From Thermoguttaceae bacterium (GTDB lineage: Bacteria > Planctomycetota > Planctomycetia > Pirellulales > Thermoguttaceae): a stretch of 59,346 nucleotides of DNA. Location of the stretch: NCBI GenBank assembly GCA_017436025.1, contig JAFSDX010000241.1, positions 1-59,346 on the forward strand, in the 5' to 3' direction. Shown here piece after piece: positions 19,092 through 26,552 of this stretch; position 1 is the first letter of the stretch; every line of letters starts with the position of its first letter. The notes below the pieces were generated by a model. It did no database searches. It had not been told where the DNA came from and saw only the letters and a list, made by a program, of their open reading frames with translations. A program made the translations under genes and the position numbers.

Positions 19092-19435
19092 AAGTAAATA
19101 ACGGAAGTTTTGCGCTTCCGACGCGCCGCGACGTTTCCCCCGCTTCGCTCGACCGCCGACTCGCGACCTTGCCGTCGCCCCGTCTTTTTCGCGTCGACGT
19201 TCCGCTCGAAAATCGCTTTCCCAACCGTTCGCGCGGTTCCCTTGCCTCCGCGGAAAAACGTCGCGTCGACCTTTCGGCGTTGCTTAAATTCGACGGCGTT
19301 TCTTTTTTCAAGTCGTCGAACGCTCCGACGCCGCGCCCCGCGAAACCGGCTTCGCGCCCGTTTCGCGTTTCCATCATCAAACGTCGCTCGCTCCGCGTCC
19401 TCCCAACCCGGAACGAGCGGTTCGCGGAGACGACG

Positions 19436-20734
19436 ATGCAAAACTTTTTATCGTTCGAAGTGTTGACGTTAAAAGAATTAGGAGCGATCGCGTCCGAAGC
19501 GCGCGTTCCTCGTTGGAGTCGTCTTAAGAAAGCGGAGCTGATCGACCGCCTCCTCCAAGCGGGCGTCGTTCCCCCGACCGTCGAGGAACTCGTCGAGCGC
19601 CGCCGACAAGAAAAAGAGGAACGCGCCGCCGAAGCCGCGCCGCTCGTCCCGCCCGTCTTGGACGAGCCGACGCCGGACGAAACGCCGGGCGCCGCCCCCG
19701 ACCAAACGATTCCCGACGCCGAAATCGAAAAAATCAAAAACGCCGCTTTCGCCGACTCGCAACGCCCCGTCGAGTCGTCCGCGACGCCGCCGAACGCCGG
19801 AGCCGACGGAGCCGCCAAAACCGACGGAGCCCAAACGGAAAACGCCCCCGCGCCGCCGAGCGCGGAACTCGCGGAATCGCAAGCCGCCGCCCCGACGCGG
19901 CAAGAAAAAGCGCGTTCGCCCAAAATGCTCGGTTCCCCGACCGACGAAAACGACCGCCTCGTCCTCTCCGTTTGCGACCCGTTTTGGCTCCGCGCCTATT
20001 GGGAAGCGACGCCGCGTCGCGTCGAGCGAGTGCGTTCGGCGATGGGGCAAAGCTGGCACACCGCCGACCCGACGCTCCGCCTTTACCGCGTCGACCGCGA
20101 GCCGCACGGCGCGACGCGACGCGAGTTCGTCGGCGATTTTCCGGTTCGCGCCGGAGTCAACAGCTGTTACGTTCCGGTCGACGACCCGCCGCAATCGTTC
20201 GCCGCCGAACTCGGTTACCTAGCGCGCGACAAACGCTTTTTTACGCTGATTTCGAGCGCCGTCGTCGAGACGCCGCAACGATACGTTCACGACGCGTTCG
20301 GGCGTCCGGAGGAAAACGGTCTCGGGTTCCCGACCAACTTCGAAGCGTTCGTTCCGCGCCGTCGGACGCCGCCTCCTCGGTTCGCTCCGCTCGAAACCGA
20401 CGAAACGTTTCGCCCCGGCGCGCTCAACGGAACGGCGCGTCGCGACGCCGAAGCGCTCCGCCAATCGAGCGACTTGCGCGTCGCCGTCGACTGCGAACTC
20501 GTCGTCAAGGGCCAAGCGTCCCCCGGCGCTCGCGTCCGCGTCAAAGAGGAGCCGATTCGCTTAAAAGAGGACGGAACGTTTTCGATTCGTTACCGTCTCC
20601 CGGAGCGGCGGCACGTCTTCCCGGTCGTCGCGACGACGGCGGACGGCTCCGAAACGCGCACCGTCGTCTTGGCGGTCGACCGCAACACGAAGACGCTCGA
20701 CCCGGTTTTCCGCGACGAAGAACCGGAGGAATGA
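19436..20734 (+). CDS. DUF4912 protein with SAP/Rho-N-like N-terminus, 432 aa
   Basis: The ATG at 19436 is preceded by GGAGA. Residues 1-50 (LSFEVLTLKELGAIASEARVPR..., KKAELIDRLLQAG) form a helix-extended-helix of the SAP/Rho N-terminal type, suggesting nucleic-acid contact (inference). A disordered A/P/E-rich stretch follows (60-160). The DUF4912 domain (about 165-310) shows LVLSVCDPFWLRAYWEAT, TLRLYRV and SCYVPVDDPPQSFAAELGYL. The end (about 345-430) is a beta-sandwich-like segment with GQASPGARVRVKEEPIRLKEDGTF and VVATTADGSETRTVVLAV. DUF4912 proteins are unassigned. The gene precedes ribF by about 290 bp on the same strand. Confidence 0.85.
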   Translation: MQNFLSFEVLTLKELGAIASEARVPRWSRLKKAELIDRLLQAGVVPPTVEELVERRRQEKEERAAEAAPLVPPVLDEPTPDETPGAAPDQTIPDAEIEKIKNAAFADSQRPVESSATPPNAGADGAAKTDGAQTENAPAPPSAELAESQAAAPTRQEKARSPKMLGSPTDENDRLVLSVCDPFWLRAYWEATPRRVERVRSAMGQSWHTADPTLRLYRVDREPHGATRREFVGDFPVRAGVNSCYVPVDDPPQSFAAELGYLARDKRFFTLISSAVVETPQRYVHDAFGRPEENGLGFPTNFEAFVPRRRTPPPRFAPLETDETFRPGALNGTARRDAEALRQSSDLRVAVDCELVVKGQASPGARVRVKEEPIRLKEDGTFSIRYRLPERRHVFPVVATTADGSETRTVVLAVDRNTKTLDPVFRDEEPEE

Positions 20735-21021
20735 CGCTTCGTTCGGCGGCGTTTGCGCTTTTTTTCGTCGTTTTCCGCAAAAATTTCCGGAAACGCCGTC
20801 GACTTTTCGCGTCGCGGCGCTTTGCCAAATCGCGAAAACGTTTACAATGAAGGAAAGTTTTTCGTCGTTCCGCGCTTCCGTCCGTTCGCTTTGCCGACCG
20901 GAAAGCGCGAGTCGAAAAGCGTTCGAATCGAAGGGCGACGCGAACGAACGCGTCGCAAGAGGGCGCCCGAATCGGCGTTAACGTTAAGGAGCGGCGCGAC
21001 TTGCGTCGTTAAAATCGCGAA

Positions 21022-21978
21022 GTGAAAACGTTTCGTCGTTTGGAAGATTTTCCCGCCGAGTTGCGCGGCGGCGTCCTTTCCGTCGGGAAGTTCGACGGTT
21101 TGCACCGCGGACACGCGGAGATTCTCGCTCGCTTGACCGAGACGGCGCGTCGCCGAAACGCTCCGTCGGTCGTCTTTACGTTCGACCCGCCCCCGGCGCT
21201 CGCGTTGCGTCCGGACGCGCCTTGCCCTCTTCTTTGCGACGTCGAGCGAAAAATCGCGCTTTTCGAGCGGTTCGACTTGGACGCGTTGGTTCTTTTCCCG
21301 ACGACGCAAGCGTTCTTATCCCGTTCCGCGACGGAGTTTATCGCGGAGACGGTCGTCGGCGTTTTCGGCGCGACCGGTCTTGTCGAGGGAGAAGACTTCC
21401 GGTTCGGGCGCGGTCAAGAGGCGGACGGCGCGGCGCTTTCGGCGCTTTGCGCTCAATTCGGTTTGACGTTGGAGATCGCGCCGTCGGTTCTTTTGGACGG
21501 CGACGGCGAACCGATTTCGAGCAGTTCGATCCGCGCGGCGGTTTCTCGGGGCGACGTTTCGGACGCGGCCCGGGCGCTCGGTCGACCGTTCCGTTTGAGC
21601 GGCGTCGTCGAAACCGGCGACCGTCGGGGCCGAACGCTCGGTTTTCCGACGGCGAACGTCGCGGTTCCAACGTCGACGGTCGTTCCGGCGCCGGGTCTTT
21701 ACGCGGCGAAGGCGACGCTTCCGGACGGTCGCGTTTTTGCGTCGGCGGTCAACGTCGGCGGCAACCCGACGTTCGGCGTTTCGACGTTCAAGATCGAAGC
21801 GCATCTTCTCGACTTTTGCGGCGACCTATACGGTCAAACGCTAACGCTCGACTTTTTACGCCGTTTGCGCGACGTCGTCCCGTTCCCGACCAAAGACGCG
21901 CTCCTCGCTCAAATCGCCGCCGACGTCGCCGAGACCCGCCGCGTCTGCGCCGCGACGCCGGAGGACGCCGTCCGCTAA
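21022..21978 (+). CDS. ribF: Bifunctional riboflavin kinase / FAD synthetase
   Basis: RibF phosphorylates riboflavin to FMN and adenylylates FMN to FAD. The 318-aa length is typical. The N-terminal adenylyltransferase half has GKFDGLHRGHAEIL (nucleotide-binding HxGH-type motif) and the closing ISSSSIRAAVSRGDV. The C-terminal kinase half has GDRRGRTLGFPTANV, containing the PTAN flavokinase motif, and the VNVGGNPTFG strand. The start is a GTG at 21022 in reading MKTFRRLEDFP. No Shine-Dalgarno stands out and no FMN riboswitch is visible in the 290-bp leader region, where TTTGCC-N16-TACAAT (20821-20848) is a weak promoter candidate. Confidence 0.96.
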   Translation: MKTFRRLEDFPAELRGGVLSVGKFDGLHRGHAEILARLTETARRRNAPSVVFTFDPPPALALRPDAPCPLLCDVERKIALFERFDLDALVLFPTTQAFLSRSATEFIAETVVGVFGATGLVEGEDFRFGRGQEADGAALSALCAQFGLTLEIAPSVLLDGDGEPISSSSIRAAVSRGDVSDAARALGRPFRLSGVVETGDRRGRTLGFPTANVAVPTSTVVPAPGLYAAKATLPDGRVFASAVNVGGNPTFGVSTFKIEAHLLDFCGDLYGQTLTLDFLRRLRDVVPFPTKDALLAQIAADVAETRRVCAATPEDAVR

Positions 21979-22044
21979 CCGCTCCGTCGCCCAAACGCCG
22001 ACGCTATTTCGGCGGTTTCGCTAACGCGGAAACCGTCGCGTCCG

Positions 22045-22842
22045 TTAAACTTGCGCTCCGCGACGCTTCGACGCGCCCGACTTGTCGCCGGAGAAGCGGT
22101 AAAACGGCGTTTGCGACGCGTCGCGCTTTTCTCGGACGAAGCGTTGCGTTTGCGACGCCGCGTAGTTGCACACGTCGAGGAACGAGACGCCGCCGTCGCC
22201 GTCCGAGTCCGCCGCGCCGCGTAGCCCCTCCGCGAAGTAGTGCGTAAAAACGCCGCCTTTCAGCTCCGGACGCTCCCAGCTAAACTCTTGCGTTTCGCAA
22301 CTTTGCAAAAACGCGACGCCCTTCGCCTCCGGAATCGGAGAAAACGAACGCGCCTTCGCCGTAGCCCCTTTTTCCGTCGACGCCGGTTCGCGACAAGCGT
22401 CGACGATCAAGAGTTTGAACTTCGCGTCGTCCTTGCGCAAACGCTCCGCGACGTCTTCGATAAGTATCGCCGTTTCCGGATTTACAACCTTCCGTCCTCC
22501 GAACGTCTCGACCTCGACGTCCTCCGGACAGAACGCCGCGCCCCTGTTTTTAGTCTCGAAGCCGTGTCCGGACAACGCGACCAAGACGGTCGAGTCGGGC
22601 CCGGACGCCGCCAACATCTCGTCGAGCGCCGCCCAAATCCGTTTGCGACTCGGCCGCTCGCGGATGCGACCGTCGCTGACGAACGTTCGAATCGAATCGC
22701 TCGGGAAGCCGATTTCGACGAGCGCGTCGCGGAGCTTGCGAACGTCGGAACTCGCGTATTCGAGCGGAGTTAGCGTCTCGTATTCGTCGACGCCGACGAG
22801 GAGCGCGCCGCGCTTCCCGGCGTCTTTCGCGACCGCTTCCAT
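22045..22842 (-). CDS. Caspase-family (C14) protein without leader or repeats, 265 aa
   Basis: A bare caspase-like fold. LLVGVDEYETLTPLEYASSD opens strand 1, catalytic H93 sits in ALSGHGFE, and catalytic C150 in LIVDACREP. The GVAFLQSC and VFTHYFAEGLRGAAD segments close the domain. It is the third and shortest of three minus-strand paralogues. Unlike the others it starts directly at MEAVAKD with no signal peptide, and no ribosome-binding site is obvious. Just upstream lies a 43-codon ORF that looks like a paralogue's start joined to its end, so this copy may have lost its leader through rearrangement. It would then be cytoplasmic if translated. Substrate is unknown; both catalytic residues are intact. 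Confidence 0.85.
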   Translation of the reverse strand: MEAVAKDAGKRGALLVGVDEYETLTPLEYASSDVRKLRDALVEIGFPSDSIRTFVSDGRIRERPSRKRIWAALDEMLAASGPDSTVLVALSGHGFETKNRGAAFCPEDVEVETFGGRKVVNPETAILIEDVAERLRKDDAKFKLLIVDACREPASTEKGATAKARSFSPIPEAKGVAFLQSCETQEFSWERPELKGGVFTHYFAEGLRGAADSDGDGGVSFLDVCNYAASQTQRFVREKRDASQTPFYRFSGDKSGASKRRGAQV

Positions 22843-22867
22843 TCGCCTCCGCCGACGCGAAGGAGCG

Positions 22868-22999
22868 TTACTCCAACGCCCGCAAACGCGCTTTCGCTTT
22901 CGCTCGCGCCGTTTCGAGAAGCGCGAGCGCCGCGCCCAACGCCGCCCTCCGTTTTTTCGTCGTTTTCGACGTCTTTCCCGCGTTGCTTATTTTACCCAT
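22868..22999 (-). pseudogene. Chimeric 43-codon remnant of a caspase paralogue
   Basis: Residues 1-28 (MGKISNAGKTSKTTKKRRAA...LALL) resemble the leader of the 28559 gene (MDKVGKRGKAQRTV...ALALL). Residues 29-43 (ETARAKAKARLRALE, then stop) match the last residues of the same gene (ETARTRAKERLRSLE, then stop). The whole caspase and Sel1 body between them is missing. The downstream leaderless caspase gene is in another frame, 25 bp after this stop. I read it as a deletion scar; it could still be translated from the repeated promoter upstream. Confidence 0.65.
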
Positions 23000-23023
23000 A
23001 TTAATGCTTCCTTTTAAATCTTA

Positions 23024-23098
23024 CCGTCGAAAAGCGGCGCCGAGAAACGCTCGACGCGACAAATTTCTTACTATTTTACCCGAAAGCGGCGCTTCCGC
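23024..23098 (-). promoter_or_regulatory. Shared leader repeat, copy 1
   Basis: This is the first of three about 75-85 bp copies, all oriented with the caspase genes on the minus strand. It carries TAGCGG-N16-TAAAAT as a promoter candidate, then a conserved leader with GTCGCGTCGAGCGTT and the CGGCGCCG palindrome. Confidence 0.75.
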
Positions 23099-23176
23099 TA
23101 GAAAAAAGAAGCGCTCCAACGTAAATTTTGGAAAAAAAATTTGCGAAATTTCCCCAAAACGCCGCCGCGCCGCCGA

Positions 23177-26100
23177 CTAATCTTCCTCTTTTTCCTGTTG
23201 TTGCTGTTGTTGCGCTTGATCTTGTTTTTGCGCTTGACGTTGCGGATTTTGCGTCTGCTCTTGCTGTTGTTGCTGTTGTTGAACTTGCGCTTGGTCTTGT
23301 TTTTGCGCTTGACGTTGCGGATTTTGCGTCTGCTCTTGCTGTTGTTGAACTTGCGCTTGGCCTTGCTTTTGGCGTTGTTGCTGTCGCTCTTGTTGAACTT
23401 GCGCTTGGTCTTGCTTTTGGCGTTGTTGCTGTTGGTCTTGTTTTTGCGCTTGACGTTGCGGATTTTGCGTCTGCTCTTGCTGTTGTTGCTGTTGTTGAAC
23501 TTGCGCTTGCTCTTGCTTTTGGCGTTGTTGCTGTTGTTGAACTTGCGCTTGGTCTTGCTTTTGCGTCGTTCTCGCCGTTTTAACGCGTTCGAGTCCGCGT
23601 TCGGCGTAATCTTTTTGCGCCGGGTCGGTCTCGATCGCTTTGCGATACCAACGCTCCGCCTCGTCGAGATTCTTCTCGACGCCCTTTCCGTGTTCGTAAC
23701 AGTTCCCGAGGTTGCTCATCGCGGCGCCGTCCCCCGCTTCCGCGCCTTTTTGATACCAACGGAAAGCCCCGGCGTAATCGCGTTCGACGCCCCGACCGTT
23801 GTAATAACAGTTCCCGAGGTTGCGCATCGAGCGGGCGTTCCCCGCCTCCGCGCCTTTGCGATACCAATCGAACGCCCGCGACGCGTCCTTATCGACTCCA
23901 TAGCCATTTTCGTAACAACGCCCGAGGTTGCACATCGCGAATTCGCTACCGCTCTCCGCGCCTTTTTGATACCATTCGACCGCTTTCTTCGAATCTTCGG
24001 CAACTCCGCGTTTATATTCGTAACATAAGCCGAGATTGCCCATCGCGACGGCGTCCCCCGACTCCGCGCCTTGGCGATACCAATCGAACGCCCGCGACGC
24101 GTCCTTATCAACCCCGAATCCTTTCTCGTAACACCACCCGAGATTCCCCATCGCGACGGCGTCCCCCGCCTCCGCGCCTCGGCGATACCAATCGAACGCC
24201 TGCGACGCGTCCTTATAAACCCCGAATCCTTTCTCGTAACACCACCCGAGGCAACACATCGAGCCGGCGTCCCCCGCTTCCGCGCCTTTGCGATACCAAT
24301 CGAACGCCCGCGCTTCGTCCTTTTCAACGTCGTAACCGTATTGGTAACAAGCGCCTAGCCAACGCGCCGCAACGGGCAACCCGGCGTCCGCGGCTTCTCG
24401 GAAACGTCGCGACGCCTCCTTCCAGTTTTGCGCTCCGCCGCGTGGAAAGTAACAACACAAACCCAGATACGTCGACGCCAACGGGTCGGCGTCGGCGCGC
24501 TCCGCGAACCCGGCGCGGGCCTTTTTATACTCCGCGTCCGAGAGCGCCTTGTCTTTGGCGACGCCGCGTCCCACCCGGCGACACTCGCCCAAAACCCATT
24601 GGCCCCAAGGGTTTCCGGCGTCCGACGCTTCCTTCGCGAGCTTAAACGCTTCGGCGAAATTCGGCGGCGTCGCGGCGCAACCGTCGAAATACAAAACGGC
24701 GAGCGCGCCCTTGGCGTCGGTCGAACCGCTCTCCGCCGCTTCGTTCAAGAGCTCGAAACCGCGCCGAGCGTCGAGTTTGCGCCCCGCGCCGAACGCCGCC
24801 GCCCGACCGCGACGGTAAAGAACCGCCGCCTCGACGTTTTCCGCGTCTAGCTTCGCCTTAATCTCCCGACCGCGCGCAAAATCGTAAAGCGCCGACGCCG
24901 CCTCGACTTTCGCCGTCGCCGTCGCCAAATCGCGGGACGCGAGCGCCGCCTCCGCTTCGTCGAGCGTCTTCCACCCGTCCCGACGACGTTTACAGTCCGT
25001 CGCCAAATCGTCGTACTCTTTCGGAACGGTCGGGTCGAGCGACGCCTTGAACGTCCCCCGCGCCTCCTCGGCCAAAGCGACCGCTTCGTCGAACGCCTCC
25101 GCGTCGAGCTTGGCCCGCGCCTCGTCCGCCAACGCCGCCGCCAAAGCCAGAATCGCCGCCTCCCGCTCGGCGCGCACCGCCTCTTTCGTCGCGTCCGTGT
25201 AACGGTAGAGCCCGAGCGCTTCGTCGAGAACTTTCAACGCCGACCGCAGATTCGCCAAGCCGCCGGACGCGCGCAACTCCTTCGCTTCCGCCAACTTAGC
25301 CGCCGCTTCCTTCGGCTTCTTCGGCGCGATCAGGTAAAAGTCGTCCGACTCCGCCGCGCCGTCCGCCGACTTGAACTTCCACGCCGGACGCTGCAACCAA
25401 AAACCGTCCGCGTTCGTTCGCTCCACCGTCTTGCGTTGCGCGTAACCGCAGACTTCCAAGAACGTTACGCCGTCTCCGGTCGTCGACGCGGCGCCGCCGA
25501 GCCCCTCGACGAAATAATAGGTGAAAATCCCGCCGCCAAGCCCGGCGTCCTCCCAGCTAAACTGTTGCGAACTACAGCTTTGCAGAAACGCCAATCCGTT
25601 CGCGTCGATCTTCGCAAACGCCTTCGAGCCGTTCTCCTTCGGAGCGCCGACGCGCGCCGCGACCCCGCCCTTCTTGCCGTCGCCGTCGCTCGCCGACGCT
25701 CGATTCGTCGCCGCCGGTTCGCGACAAGCGTCGACGATCAGCATCTTGAAGTTCGCGTCGTCCTTTTGCAACTTTTCGACGACGTCCGCCATCAGGATCG
25801 CCGACTCCCGCAAAACGCAAGGCTCGTCGCCGTTTTCGCCGCGAAACTCGACCTCCGCGTCGGTCGGGCAAAACGCCGCGGCGCCGTCCTCGACCGTCTC
25901 GAAGCCGTGTCCGGAAAAGGCGACAAAAATCGTCGATTTCGGCGACGACTTTTCGATAATCTCGTCGAGCGCGTTCAAAATCCGCTTCCGCGACGGTCGG
26001 GCCGCCTCCCCGGCGCCGGAAACGAACTTGCGGATATTTTCGCTCGGGAAGCCGATTTTTTCGAGCGCGCCGGCGATGCGCTCGACGTCGGAAACCGCGT

Positions 26101-26296
26101 ATTTTAACGTTTTAAGCATCCCGCCGTAGTCGTTGACGCCGACCAAAAGCGCGTAATGCTCGCCGCCGGTTTCGATCGCCGCTTTCGGCTCGATTCTCCG
26201 CGGTTCCTCTCCGCTCGCCCCAATCGCGCTCCCCGCGACGAACGCCGTCAGCGCCGCCGTCGCCCCCAATTTACGTAAATTCGCCCAATACCGCAT
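23177..26296 (-). CDS. Exported caspase / helical / Sel1-repeat protein with Q-rich tail, 1039 aa
   Basis: The start is the ATG at 26296 (MRYWANLRKLGAT...), which gives a signal peptide ending near AIGASGE; the in-frame TTG further up lies in the shared leader. Residues 45-330 are a caspase (C14) domain with catalytic H130 (FSGHGFE) and C191 (IVDACREP). Residues about 340-530 are alanine-rich TPR-like helices. About 530-905 hold around ten Sel1-like repeats of 36 residues (LGWCYEKGFGVDKDASRAFDWYRQGAEAGD). The last 130 residues (910-1039) are more than half glutamine, built of repeated QTQNPQRQAQKQDQ and QAQVQQQQ units, ending EKEED. Sel1 repeats usually bind proteins. It is probably periplasmic or surface-associated. 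Target and trigger are unknown. Confidence 0.9.
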   Translation of the reverse strand: MRYWANLRKLGATAALTAFVAGSAIGASGEEPRRIEPKAAIETGGEHYALLVGVNDYGGMLKTLKYAVSDVERIAGALEKIGFPSENIRKFVSGAGEAARPSRKRILNALDEIIEKSSPKSTIFVAFSGHGFETVEDGAAAFCPTDAEVEFRGENGDEPCVLRESAILMADVVEKLQKDDANFKMLIVDACREPAATNRASASDGDGKKGGVAARVGAPKENGSKAFAKIDANGLAFLQSCSSQQFSWEDAGLGGGIFTYYFVEGLGGAASTTGDGVTFLEVCGYAQRKTVERTNADGFWLQRPAWKFKSADGAAESDDFYLIAPKKPKEAAAKLAEAKELRASGGLANLRSALKVLDEALGLYRYTDATKEAVRAEREAAILALAAALADEARAKLDAEAFDEAVALAEEARGTFKASLDPTVPKEYDDLATDCKRRRDGWKTLDEAEAALASRDLATATAKVEAASALYDFARGREIKAKLDAENVEAAVLYRRGRAAAFGAGRKLDARRGFELLNEAAESGSTDAKGALAVLYFDGCAATPPNFAEAFKLAKEASDAGNPWGQWVLGECRRVGRGVAKDKALSDAEYKKARAGFAERADADPLASTYLGLCCYFPRGGAQNWKEASRRFREAADAGLPVAARWLGACYQYGYDVEKDEARAFDWYRKGAEAGDAGSMCCLGWCYEKGFGVYKDASQAFDWYRRGAEAGDAVAMGNLGWCYEKGFGVDKDASRAFDWYRQGAESGDAVAMGNLGLCYEYKRGVAEDSKKAVEWYQKGAESGSEFAMCNLGRCYENGYGVDKDASRAFDWYRKGAEAGNARSMRNLGNCYYNGRGVERDYAGAFRWYQKGAEAGDGAAMSNLGNCYEHGKGVEKNLDEAERWYRKAIETDPAQKDYAERGLERVKTARTTQKQDQAQVQQQQQRQKQEQAQVQQQQQQQEQTQNPQRQAQKQDQQQQRQKQDQAQVQQERQQQRQKQGQAQVQQQQEQTQNPQRQAQKQDQAQVQQQQQQQEQTQNPQRQAQKQDQAQQQQQQEKEED
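23180..23570 (-). repeat. Repeat block coding for the Q-rich tail
   Basis: Imperfect CTTGCTGTTGTTG/TTGCGCTTGGTCTTG units (plus-strand view) recur over 390 bp, with three copies of a longer module encoding QTQNPQRQAQKQDQ. Unit boundaries vary, so slippage is likely. Confidence 0.85.
23660..24350 (-). repeat. 108-bp DNA repeats encoding Sel1 units
   Basis: Six to seven successive 108-bp units are similar at DNA level, especially the CGCCTTTGCGATACCAATCGA and GTCCCCCGC segments (plus-strand view). This points to recent expansion of Sel1 copies within the 1039-aa caspase gene. Confidence 0.75.
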
Positions 26297-26308
26297 GTCA
26301 TCTATACT

Positions 26309-26391
26309 CCGTCGAAAAGCGGCGCCGAGAAACGCTCGACGCGACAAATTTCTTTCTATTTTAACGGAAACTAACGCCTCCGCAAGAATAA
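26309..26391 (-). promoter_or_regulatory. Shared leader repeat, copy 2
   Basis: Same element as at 23024 and 28573. TTGCGG-N16-TAAAAT forms a promoter candidate; the promoter-proximal part is diverged, but the GTCGCGTCGAGCGTTTC-GGCGCCG leader is conserved. It ends at the ribosome-binding region of the 1039-aa gene. Confidence 0.75.
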
Positions 26392-26495
26392 AGAACCGCG
26401 CCGCCGCCCATTTTGAAAAAAAAATTTCCCGAAAAATTCTCCCCGACGCAAAAAAACGCCGCTCCGCCGACGCTTAACCGTTAAAAACGTCAAGA

Positions 26496-26533
26496 AAGAA
26501 AAAAGCGTCCGCCGACCGAAATCGACGAACGCT
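26496..26533 (-). terminator. Terminator after the 668-aa caspase gene
   Basis: On the minus strand an AGCGT..CG..CG / CG..CG..ACGCT stem is followed by TTTTTTCTTTC, starting 20 bp after the gene's stop. Confidence 0.65.
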
Positions 26534-26552
26534 CGCTCGACGCCGCGCTCCG

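Noticed and set aside
20847..20980. 45-codon frame (MKESFSSFRAS) in the ribF leader
   Set aside because: Arg/Ser-rich, no Shine-Dalgarno, and not in a family I recognise; treated as chance.
23185..23570. CRISPR-like array because of regular repeats
   Set aside because: The repeats are low-complexity Gln codons within an open frame, with no unique spacers of constant length.
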